This document shows, one piece after another, positions 5,934 through 12,795 of a DNA stretch of 17,466 nt. The notes beneath the pieces are model-generated. The model was given only the letters and a program-made list of their open reading frames with translations. It did not search any database and was not told where the DNA came from. The position numbers and the translations under genes are program-made. Position 1 is the first letter of the stretch. Each line of letters opens with the position of its first letter. Origin of the DNA: CAYOEZ01 sp964402955 (GTDB lineage Bacteria > Chloroflexota > DTOL01 > DAOUCN01); assembly GCA_964402955.1 (NCBI GenBank), contig CAYOEZ010000089.1, forward strand, positions 1 through 17,466, given 5' to 3'.

Positions 5934-7079
5934 GTGTATCAGTCTATCTATCTTGATCATGCGGCAACGACGGCGGTTGATGCGCAGGTCGTGGCAGCCA
6001 TGCTGCCGTACTTCACGCACGAATATGGCAATCCCAGCGCTGTGCACCGGCTGGGCCAACACAGCCAGCAGGCGATGGCGAACGCGCGCGAGCAGGTCGC
6101 CGCCGTCATGAATGCTCGTGCGGATGAGATCATCTTCACTGGCTGCGGTTCTGAAAGTGACAATCTGGCTGTGCGCGGCGTGTTTTTTGGCCGGCAGGGT
6201 AAAGGCAACCATATCATCACCAGCGCCATCGAGCATCAGGCGATCGGCCAGACCTGCGAGCAATTGGCGGCGCACTTTGGCGCTCGAGTGACCGTTCTGC
6301 CCGTTGACTCCTATGGGCGTGTCGATCCGGCAGCGGTGGCCGCTGCGATCACGCCGGGCACGATTCTGATCTCGATCATGTACGCCAATAACGAGGTGGG
6401 AACGATCGAGCCGCTCGCTGAAATTGGCAAGATCGCCCGCGCCCACGGCGTCCTTTTCCACACTGATGCTGTGCAGGCAGGCGGACAACTGCCGATCGAT
6501 GTGGATGCGCTCAATGTCGACATGGTCTCGCTGTCGGCGCACAAGTTCTACGGGCCGAAAGGCGTGGGCGTGCTCTACGTGAAGCGCGGTACGCAACTGA
6601 TGACCACGCTGACAGGCGGAGGGCAGGAACGCGGTCTGCGTTCTGGCACCGAAAACATCCCCTACATCGTGGGCCTGGCGACGGCCTTGACGCTGGCCTA
6701 CCAGAATCGGGAGGCAAGGAACAAACGCATGACGGCCATGCGCGATCGCCTCATCGATGGCGTTCTGGCGGGGATCCCGGAGGCGTACTTGACCGGGCAT
6801 CCCACCCAGCGCCTGCCCAACCATGCCAGCTTCTGTTTCGAAGGGGTGAGCGCGGACGCGCTGCTCATCAATCTTGATCTTGCCGGGGTGGCCGCGTCCA
6901 GCGGGTCGGCCTGCCACGGCGGATCAATCGACCCCTCGCCGGTGCTGACGGCGATGGGGGTGCCACGCGAACGGGCAATCGGCGCGCTGCGTCTGACGCT
7001 GGGCAACGAGAACACACCGGACGACGTCGACCATCTGCTGGGTCTGCTGCCCCAGATTGTAGCAAGGTTGAGAGCATGA
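5934..7079 (+). CDS. Cysteine desulfurase, NifS/IscS type (class V aminotransferase)
   Basis: PLP enzyme that removes sulfur from L-cysteine, giving alanine and a protein persulfide for Fe-S cluster or thio-cofactor synthesis. 381 residues, family-typical. Visible motifs: the N-terminal IYLDHAATT, the substrate-loop region GCGSESDN, SAIEHQA (PLP-stacking His), SIMYANNEVGT, HTDAVQAGG (Asp contacting the pyridine N), SAHKFYGPKG with PLP lysine K204, RSGTENI, and the catalytic loop SGSACHGGSIDPS with C327. GTG 5934 is preferred because AGGAG (5922-5926) precedes it and the family fold begins immediately; upstream in-frame codons lie inside the previous gene. It is 35 nt after the polyferredoxin gene and overlaps lysA by 4 nt. 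It may serve the cluster-rich neighbour, or be the general sulfur donor that pairs with the Rrf2-SufT-Mrp operon across the terminator. Confidence 0.93.
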   Translation: MYQSIYLDHAATTAVDAQVVAAMLPYFTHEYGNPSAVHRLGQHSQQAMANAREQVAAVMNARADEIIFTGCGSESDNLAVRGVFFGRQGKGNHIITSAIEHQAIGQTCEQLAAHFGARVTVLPVDSYGRVDPAAVAAAITPGTILISIMYANNEVGTIEPLAEIGKIARAHGVLFHTDAVQAGGQLPIDVDALNVDMVSLSAHKFYGPKGVGVLYVKRGTQLMTTLTGGGQERGLRSGTENIPYIVGLATALTLAYQNREARNKRMTAMRDRLIDGVLAGIPEAYLTGHPTQRLPNHASFCFEGVSADALLINLDLAGVAASSGSACHGGSIDPSPVLTAMGVPRERAIGALRLTLGNENTPDDVDHLLGLLPQIVARLRA

Positions 7080-8407
7080 GCGAGAATCCCTCCGTCGCAA
7101 CGCTGTCGGTCTTCCCAATGACGGCCGCGGCCAACCCCAACGGCCATCTCGTCATTGGCGGCTGCGACGTAGTCGAGCTCGCCCACGCCTATGGCACGCC
7201 TCTATACGTGTTCGACGAAGCTACGCTGCGCCAGCAGTGCCGCTCGCACTGCGCGGCGTTCTCCTCTCGCTATCATGACGCCAAGGTCCTCTATGCTGGT
7301 AAGGCCTATCTGGGCCTCAAGTTGGCGCACCTCATCGCCGAAGAGGGGCTAGGACTCGATGTCGTGTCGGGGGGCGAGCTGTTCGTGGCCAGGGCGGCCG
7401 GATTCGACCCGGCGCGCATCTGCTTCCATGGCAACAACAAGTCGGCGGACGAGCTGGCGTTGGCGTTCGACTGGGGCGTCGGGCGCATTGTGGTGGACAA
7501 CCTTCATGAGTTGGCGCTGCTGGAACGGCTCGCTGAGGAGCGTGCCGTCGACGCAGCCACACTGCTGCGCCTGGCGCCTGCCGTAGACCCGCATACGCAC
7601 AAGTACATCGCCACAGGCGTTGCCGATTCTAAGTTCGGCTTGCCGATAGCCACGGGCATGGCAGCCCGGGCAGTGGCGCGTGCCCTCGCTGCGCCGCGCC
7701 TGCGCCTGTGCGGCTTTCACGCCCACATCGGCTCGCAGATTCACGATCTGGCTGCCTACGAGCAGACAGTTGGCGTGCTTGTCGCCTTTGCGGCGGACAT
7801 GCACGCAAAGCATGGATTCGTTGCACAGGAGATGAGTCTGGGTGGCGGATGGGCCGTGCGCTATCTGCCGGACGAAGTCGAGCCCTCGCCGGACGAGGTC
7901 GCAACGGTGCTGGTCGGGGCACTGCGCCGTGCATGCGAGCGGCATGAGCTGCCTCTACCGGCGTTGAGTGTCGAGCCGGGACGGGCGATCGTCGCGCGCG
8001 CCGGCGTCGCGCTCTACACGGCGGGGGGAACGAAAGACATCGCGGACGTGCGCCGATACGTGTTCGTAGACGGGGGCATGGCCGATAACATCCGTCCTGC
8101 TCTGTACGGAGCGCGCTACACAGCCGTCGTGGCGAATCGCCTGCTTGAGCCGGCAGATGGAGTCGTAACTATCGCTGGCCGCTACTGCGAATCGGGAGAC
8201 ATCCTGATCGACGGCGCAGCGCTGCCCCGCGTACAGCCGGGGGACATCGTGGCGCTGGCGACATGCGGAGCATATGCTCCGGCGCTGGCGTCAAACTACA
8301 ATATGTCGCTCCGTCCGGCGATCGTGGCGGTTCACGATGGGCACGTTACGCTGTGGCGACGGCGAGAGACGTATGACGACCTGGTGCGCTGTGAAGCGGG
8401 CGCGTAG
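7076..8407 (+). CDS. lysA: Diaminopimelate decarboxylase
   Basis: Catalyses the last step of lysine synthesis, meso-2,6-diaminopimelate to L-lysine plus CO2, with PLP. 443 residues, fold type III (alanine racemase-like barrel plus C-terminal beta domain). Landmarks: LYAGKAYLGLK with PLP lysine K76, HAHIGSQI (H217 region), the glycine loop LGGGWAVRY (from about 256), EPGRAIVARAGV (E300), VFVDGGMADNIRPALYGARY, GRYCESGDIL with C371 as the dimer-contributed active-site residue, and CGAYAPALASNYNM with Y408. The C371-E-S-G-D motif and the SNYN tail favour DAP over ornithine or arginine decarboxylase. The ATG overlaps the desulfurase stop (ATGA), so the two are translationally coupled, although a lysine gene behind an Fe-S gene has no obvious metabolic logic. 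It is the last gene of its operon. Confidence 0.94.
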   Translation: MSENPSVATLSVFPMTAAANPNGHLVIGGCDVVELAHAYGTPLYVFDEATLRQQCRSHCAAFSSRYHDAKVLYAGKAYLGLKLAHLIAEEGLGLDVVSGGELFVARAAGFDPARICFHGNNKSADELALAFDWGVGRIVVDNLHELALLERLAEERAVDAATLLRLAPAVDPHTHKYIATGVADSKFGLPIATGMAARAVARALAAPRLRLCGFHAHIGSQIHDLAAYEQTVGVLVAFAADMHAKHGFVAQEMSLGGGWAVRYLPDEVEPSPDEVATVLVGALRRACERHELPLPALSVEPGRAIVARAGVALYTAGGTKDIADVRRYVFVDGGMADNIRPALYGARYTAVVANRLLEPADGVVTIAGRYCESGDILIDGAALPRVQPGDIVALATCGAYAPALASNYNMSLRPAIVAVHDGHVTLWRRRETYDDLVRCEAGA

Positions 8408-8425
8408 CGGTGCGTGGGCGCGCAG

Positions 8426-8460
8426 AAGGGGAGACGCCGGTATGGCTGGGGTCTCCCCTT
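8426..8460. terminator. Bidirectional terminator hairpin between lysA and mrp
   Basis: AAGGGGAGAC (8426-8435) and GTCTCCCCTT (8451-8460) are perfectly complementary over 10 bp around a 15-nt loop. It sits between two convergent stop codons (8407 plus, 8468 minus), where a shared terminator is expected. T-rich tails are minimal on both strands. Confidence 0.7.
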
Positions 8461-8467
8461 GCGTCAC

Positions 8468-9499
8468 CTACAGCGCCAGGCGAGCAGCGATCTTGCGGAA
8501 AGCATCGGCCTGAACTGACTTTGGAGCCGTCTTGAGCACCGGCATGCCCTCGTCGCCGCCCTGGCGAATCGAAGGATCGAGCGGGATTTCGCCGAGGAAC
8601 GTCACGTGCATGCGCTGGCACTCTTTGGCCGTCTGGCCGTTGTCGAAGATGTTGGTGCGCTCACCGCAGTGAGGGCAGACAAAGTAGCTCATGTTTTCGA
8701 TCACGCCTACGATCGGCACGTTGACTTTCTCAAACATGACCAGACCCTTCATGGCATCCTCGAGAGCGACCTTCTGCGGTGTGCTGACGATAATTGCCCC
8801 GTCGAGCGGCAACACCTGGCTCAGGCTGAGCTGAGCGTCACCGGTCCCTGGCGGCAGATCGATCAGCAGCATATCCAGGTCGCCCCAGTCCACATCGGTG
8901 ACGAACTGCTCGATCAGCTTGCCGACCATTGGTCCGCGCCAGATGACGGGAGTGTCGGCGTTGACGAAGAAGCCGAGCGACATGACCCGCACACCATAGT
9001 TCTCGAGTGGCTGAATCTTGCCGTTTGCGCTGGCCTTGGGCTCGCCGGAGAGACCCATCATGCGCGGCACGTTGGGCCCGTAGACATCGGCGTCGAGCAG
9101 ACCGACGTGCAGTCCACGCTCGGCGAGTGCCACGGCGAGGTTGACAGCGACGGTCGTTTTGCCAACGCCGCCTTTGCCGCTGCCTACGGCGATGGCTCTG
9201 CGCACGCCGGGGATGCCTTTCTTCTGCGCCTCGGCGGGTGCGCTCGCTTTCGTCGAGGGAGACGTCTGGATGTCGACGGCGACGGCCGTCACGCCGGGCA
9301 GCTTGCCGACCGCGCGGGCGGCTGTCACGTGCAGCTCGTCCAGTTTCTTGCTGTCATCCGACGTTACGGTGAGGGTCACGTTGACGTTGGAGCCGTCGAT
9401 CTTGATGCCGGTCACCATACCGAAGGAGACGATGTCCCGGCTGTAGCCGGGGAACTTGACAGTGCTTAGCGCGCTGCGAACATCGCTTTCGTTAGTCAC
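8468..9499 (-). CDS. mrp: Mrp/ApbC/NBP35-family Fe-S cluster carrier P-loop ATPase
   Basis: Scaffold or carrier ATPase that binds a bridging Fe-S cluster and passes it to apo-proteins in the cytoplasm. 343 residues. An N-terminal DUF59/MIP18-like domain (about 1-80) is followed by a MinD/ParA-like ATPase domain with the deviant Walker A GSGKGGVGKTT (106-116), LLDADVYGPNVPRMMG (134-149), LIDLPPGTGD (212-221) and the cluster-binding C275-P-H-C278. The chosen start is GTG at 9499, behind GGAAGG with 6-nt spacing. An ORF extension to 9568 exists but would translate through the palindromic repeat at 9543-9579. It is third in the rrf2-sufT-mrp operon, and the Rrf2 regulator upstream suggests control by cluster status. 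Confidence 0.93.
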   Translation of the reverse strand: MTNESDVRSALSTVKFPGYSRDIVSFGMVTGIKIDGSNVNVTLTVTSDDSKKLDELHVTAARAVGKLPGVTAVAVDIQTSPSTKASAPAEAQKKGIPGVRRAIAVGSGKGGVGKTTVAVNLAVALAERGLHVGLLDADVYGPNVPRMMGLSGEPKASANGKIQPLENYGVRVMSLGFFVNADTPVIWRGPMVGKLIEQFVTDVDWGDLDMLLIDLPPGTGDAQLSLSQVLPLDGAIIVSTPQKVALEDAMKGLVMFEKVNVPIVGVIENMSYFVCPHCGERTNIFDNGQTAKECQRMHVTFLGEIPLDPSIRQGGDEGMPVLKTAPKSVQADAFRKIAARLAL

Positions 9500-9542
9500 A
9501 TCAGACCTTCCTGTGTGTAGTGTTGTTGGCCATAGACGCACG

Positions 9543-9579
9543 GAGAACACGGAGGGGTAAAAGAGCACTCCGTGTTCTC
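9543..9579. repeat. Palindromic repeat between sufT and mrp
   Basis: GAGAACACGGAG (9543-9554) and CTCCGTGTTCTC (9568-9579) form a perfect 12-bp inverted repeat with a 13-nt loop. The GGAGAACACGGAG wording resembles short dispersed palindromes common in genomes of this type and is stylistically close to the element at 17185-17329. Transcribed within the operon, it could form a hairpin that lowers mrp expression relative to sufT. Confidence 0.55.
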
Positions 9580-9624
9580 ATCGGTAAAAGCCAATGCACG
9601 ATCCTGCATCGTCACTGCTGCGAG

Positions 9625-9924
9625 TTAGCTCCATCCGAGCGCATTGCGCCCGGCCTCGCTCATCATGGTCGGGTTCCAGGGCGGATCCCAGACGACCTTC
9701 ACTTCGGCTGTCTTGACCCCCGGAATACTCAGCAGCTTTTCCTTGGCATCATTGGTCATGTACGTGTGCATGGGGCAGCCGCGCATCGTCATTGTCATAT
9801 CGATGTGCACAGCCGCATCATTGACAGCTACATTGTATACAAGCCCGAGGTCAACGACATTGACAGGCACCTCAGGGTCGAAAACAGTCTTGAGCACGTC
9901 CCAGACTTGCTTCTCATCGATCAT
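9625..9924 (-). CDS. SufT/MIP18-type (DUF59) Fe-S cluster assembly factor
   Basis: 99 residues, almost exactly one MIP18 domain. Motifs: FDPEVPVNVVDLGLVYNV (15-32), the family signature; MTMRGCPMH with the single conserved C50; and VWDPPWNPTMMSEAGRNALG at the C-terminus, the typical DPPW-MSxxGR ending of stand-alone SufT/PaaD-like proteins. These proteins assist late maturation of Fe-S proteins. The ATG at 9924 follows an excellent AAGGAGGAG site. It lies 13 nt downstream of rrf2 and upstream of mrp, whose own N-terminus carries the same fold, so the two probably act in one cluster-delivery pathway. Confidence 0.9.
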   Translation of the reverse strand: MIDEKQVWDVLKTVFDPEVPVNVVDLGLVYNVAVNDAAVHIDMTMTMRGCPMHTYMTNDAKEKLLSIPGVKTAEVKVVWDPPWNPTMMSEAGRNALGWS

Positions 9925-9937
9925 AGGTGACTCCTCC

Positions 9938-10435
9938 TTAGGTTGCGGCGATCTGGTCGGTAGTGGGCAATGTCGTCAGTGCAATTGGCGCCTGCGCATT
10001 GTTATCGTGAGACAGATGATGCACCTGGTCCAATGCTCGCCCTGTGGCAATGTCGTACAAGGTGAACTCTTCGAGCGCTCTGAGGAATCGTGACTGAGCC
10101 CAGGCCCACACATGCTGCACTTCGCAGCGTCCCTGCCGGCGGCATACGCCGCCATCTTCCAGACACGCATAAAGAGCCATCGGACCCTCGATGGCATCGA
10201 CAATGCGGCGCACGGTCACTTTCGCAGGGTCAACTGCAAGACGAACGCCACCCCCGCTGCCGCGCGTTCCCTGAACTAGCCCGGCGCGACTGAGATCAAC
10301 CATGATTTGCGGCAGAAACTTCGGCGGAATGTCCTGTCGTTTGGCAATCTCTTTCGCTGTTGCCTGGCCGCCTTCAAGCCTGGCGAGGTCAATCATGGCA
10401 CGTACGGCATATTCTGTCCGACTCGTCAATTGCAT
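9938..10435 (-). CDS. Rrf2/IscR-family Fe-S-sensing transcriptional regulator
   Basis: 165 residues. The N-terminal winged helix (about 1-75) has LTSRTEYAVRAMIDLA, a recognition-helix region IAKRQDIPPKFLPQIMVDLSRAGLV and a wing GTRGSGGGVRLA. A loop holds three cysteines, C91, C98 and C104 (CX6CX5C), close to the CX5CX5C of E. coli IscR and consistent with a [2Fe-2S] ligand set. The tail beyond about 135 is polar and poorly conserved. It probably represses its own operon (rrf2-sufT-mrp) when clusters are sufficient, because a palindrome covers the promoter -10. It may also act on the convergent cysteine desulfurase operon, but no matching site was seen there. Confidence 0.92.
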   Translation of the reverse strand: MQLTSRTEYAVRAMIDLARLEGGQATAKEIAKRQDIPPKFLPQIMVDLSRAGLVQGTRGSGGGVRLAVDPAKVTVRRIVDAIEGPMALYACLEDGGVCRRQGRCEVQHVWAWAQSRFLRALEEFTLYDIATGRALDQVHHLSHDNNAQAPIALTTLPTTDQIAAT

Positions 10436-10455
10436 ACCATGCGCCTCTTAACAGT

Positions 10456-10488
10456 TAGGAATATAATTACTCCTACTTGTTATGTTAG
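10456..10488 (-). promoter_or_regulatory. rrf2 operon promoter with overlapping palindromic operator
   Basis: Minus-strand promoter: -35 CTAACA (10488-10483), a 17-bp spacer and -10 TATATT (10465-10460). A 20-bp imperfect palindrome TAGGAGTAATTATATTCCTA (10475-10456 on the minus strand; outer TAGGA/TCCTA perfect) covers the -10, the expected place for an autorepressor. TATG-TTAG-CATA at 10481-10492 is a second small palindrome over the -35. The region is conspicuously AT-rich. Assignment to the Rrf2 protein is inference from position. Confidence 0.6.
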
Positions 10489-10560
10489 CATATTGTGCCT
10501 CGCCTGTCAAGTGTGCGACGCCCTCAGATAGGGGGAGACCCTAGGCAAATTGGCGTATTT

Positions 10561-12792
10561 TCAGTCGGCCTTCTGGCGCACCAGGCGGAACCTGAGACTG
10601 CCAGCGCTCGGATGCCGTTCTTCAATCGGCCCGTCGCGACCGAGCAGGACGACAACTTCCAGCGTGTCGCCGGGCAGCAGACTCAGGTCGGCCAGTGGCA
10701 GTCGCAGTTCAACGACGTGCGTGTCGTAGGCGGCGTCCATATGGGAGGGGGTCTCCAGCCACGTCTCGTAGCCATCGGCCTGCAGGAGTAGCGCCTGGCG
10801 CGCCGGCAGGTTGAGGCGGAGCTCATGGCTAAAGTCCCCTCCGTCGCCAATATCGAACTGGGCGCCGGGCAACAGCGGCGTTGTGCGGTTGCTGCGAGCG
10901 CGCGGTGTGCTGAAATAAATGGCAACGGTTCCCGCTGCTGCGACGGGATCGCTCTCCACCCGTAGATAGAGATTTTTGGCGTCGTAGCCATAGGAGAGTC
11001 GGCGCAGAATGCTATCGTTGCGCTGCATCGTCGCCGACGACAGGTTGGGCTCGATGTAACCGGCGTTTGTCCAGGCAAAGCTGGCCTGTGCGCTGGCTAT
11101 CAAAGTGGGCGTGATGTAGCCGGTTGGCACCTTTCCTGGCTGCGCCGGGCGGCTAACCTGGATGGGGCTGTTCAGCCAGTCGGGAGCAGGCATGCCGAGA
11201 CAGCGGTACACTTCTGCCAGATGGCCGCGGAAGGCTACGTCGAAGACATCGCTGCTTGGATTGTTGCGCGACGAGTACCACCAGAACCAGTCTGAGCCTT
11301 CGGCGATGTACAGCTCGCGCCAGGCATGTCCGATGACATCCATGCTCGTGGCGCGGTCGTTGGCAGCCCGTGACACGAGACGTTCACGGGTGCGTGCAAG
11401 GCGGTCCCATGCCTCGTTCTGGGCCGGCTCGCCGATCCAGGTGAGCATGTCAGCGCCAATCCACGAGCCGGCCGCCAGCCGCGGCAGCGTCGTCTGTGGC
11501 GGGAATTGGTCGAGATAGTCGGACATGGTAACAGTCTTGAGGTCGGTGCTGGTCGACAGCAGCTCATAGAGATGAAGCAAGAAAGCGTCGCCGGTGTTCT
11601 CGTAGTATTCCCCGCAGTTCTCGCCATCCAGGCTGGTGGAAAGCAGGGAGGGATGGTCGGCCTCGCCCTTGTGGTGGCGCCCGCCGCGCAGGCGAAAGAC
11701 GAGGTCCCCGGCCGCTGCCCGCCCGCTCATGCGTTGATAGACGAAACCGATACGGTCGGCAATCAAGCGGTCGCGGAAGACGATTGCCAGAGGAGCGCAG
11801 CCATTGGGGCGCTGCGCCGTGTTGAGGGCGTAGGGTTGGCAGAGCAGGCGCGGGTTGGTGACATGCCCGTCACCATCGCGCGTCACTGCCTGGCCGAGCG
11901 AGCGGGCCAGGATGCCCTCATCGGATGCAATCCAGCGTATGTCGGTCTGGCGCGCCAGCATATCTGCCACTGCCTGGCTGACCGCGCCTTCGGATGGCCA
12001 CATGCCGCGCGGCGGCTGGCCAAAGGTCGCTTCGTGCGCCAGGAGTGCGCGGCGCACCTGCTCCATGGCGTCTTCGGGATAGGCGAAGAGCGTTGCGGGC
12101 AGCGGCAGGCCGGGCGTCGCCTCGTGCGCCGATGCGCTATCCATAAGCAGGGGAAGAATCGGGTGATAGTAGGGCGATGTGCATAACTCAACCTGCCCGA
12201 GTGCTGCCAGCCGCCGGTAGGCAGCGAGCGTTGGCCCTGCTACATTGCGACTCTTCTCAGCCACAAGGCGGATGTCGGCGTGATTGAACCCGCTCCCTCT
12301 GTCTGTGAGCGCCTTCAAGTCGGGGTCACGCTGGACATAACCGGGGTCAAACCAGGCCAGGTTGAACCACACGATCAGGTCTGTCCAATATTGGTCGGGG
12401 AAGCGTCGCCAGTCGCCTTGCGCCTCCTGGCGTTGGCGCCACAATTCGCGATAGGGGGGATAGCGGTTGATAATGCGATCAACGTTGGCGCTGAAGAAGA
12501 AAGAGAGGAGGAATTCCTTGTCGCTAGTGGAGAGCTGATCTTTCAGGCTGATTCGTAACGCTCGATCGGTGGATGCCCCGCTTGTGTAGTCGTTCAGTTG
12601 CTCGATCAGACTTGGCACGAAGTTGAACGTGGCGTGGATTGCCGGGTAGTCAGCGAGCACTTCAGCCATGTGCAGGTAGTCTTTCGTAGCGTGGAGACGC
12701 GTCCACGGCAAGGAAAAGTCACCAGTAGACGCGTCCCGGTAGTACGGCTGATGCATGTGCCAGAGAAAAGCGACGTGAAGGGGGTATGCCAT
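10561..12792 (-). CDS. Glycoside hydrolase family 57 protein with C-terminal glucodextranase-like domain
   Basis: 743 residues, no signal peptide, so probably cytoplasmic and acting on alpha-glucans such as glycogen or maltodextrin. GH57 landmarks: LWHMHQPYYRD (HQP at 14-16), the TSPYYHPILPLL region (205-216), GMWPSEGA with likely nucleophile E268, and SLDGENCGEYY with D389 as likely acid/base. A helical segment with MLTWIGEPAQNEAWD follows. From about 585 the sequence turns into a beta-rich domain (YDAKNLYLRVESD, VAIYFSTP, FDIGDGGDFSHELRL, VVELRLPLADLSLLPGD) like the C-terminal domain of glucodextranase and amylopullulanase-type enzymes. Amylase, branching enzyme and glucanotransferase cannot be told apart by eye. 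Its ATG lies 3 nt after the lysS stop, behind only a weak GAAAGAG site, so translation is probably coupled to lysS. Confidence 0.88.
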   Translation of the reverse strand: MAYPLHVAFLWHMHQPYYRDASTGDFSLPWTRLHATKDYLHMAEVLADYPAIHATFNFVPSLIEQLNDYTSGASTDRALRISLKDQLSTSDKEFLLSFFFSANVDRIINRYPPYRELWRQRQEAQGDWRRFPDQYWTDLIVWFNLAWFDPGYVQRDPDLKALTDRGSGFNHADIRLVAEKSRNVAGPTLAAYRRLAALGQVELCTSPYYHPILPLLMDSASAHEATPGLPLPATLFAYPEDAMEQVRRALLAHEATFGQPPRGMWPSEGAVSQAVADMLARQTDIRWIASDEGILARSLGQAVTRDGDGHVTNPRLLCQPYALNTAQRPNGCAPLAIVFRDRLIADRIGFVYQRMSGRAAAGDLVFRLRGGRHHKGEADHPSLLSTSLDGENCGEYYENTGDAFLLHLYELLSTSTDLKTVTMSDYLDQFPPQTTLPRLAAGSWIGADMLTWIGEPAQNEAWDRLARTRERLVSRAANDRATSMDVIGHAWRELYIAEGSDWFWWYSSRNNPSSDVFDVAFRGHLAEVYRCLGMPAPDWLNSPIQVSRPAQPGKVPTGYITPTLIASAQASFAWTNAGYIEPNLSSATMQRNDSILRRLSYGYDAKNLYLRVESDPVAAAGTVAIYFSTPRARSNRTTPLLPGAQFDIGDGGDFSHELRLNLPARQALLLQADGYETWLETPSHMDAAYDTHVVELRLPLADLSLLPGDTLEVVVLLGRDGPIEERHPSAGSLRFRLVRQKAD

Positions 12793-12795
12793 GTG

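Noticed and set aside
5236..6917. Long antisense frames on the minus strand opposite the polyferredoxin and cysteine desulfurase
   Set aside because: No family features, composition typical of the complement of GC-rich genes, and no ribosome-binding sites.
8468..9568. Longer mrp start at 9568
   Set aside because: It would translate through the 9543-9579 palindrome and adds no family sequence; GTG 9499 has its own ribosome-binding site.
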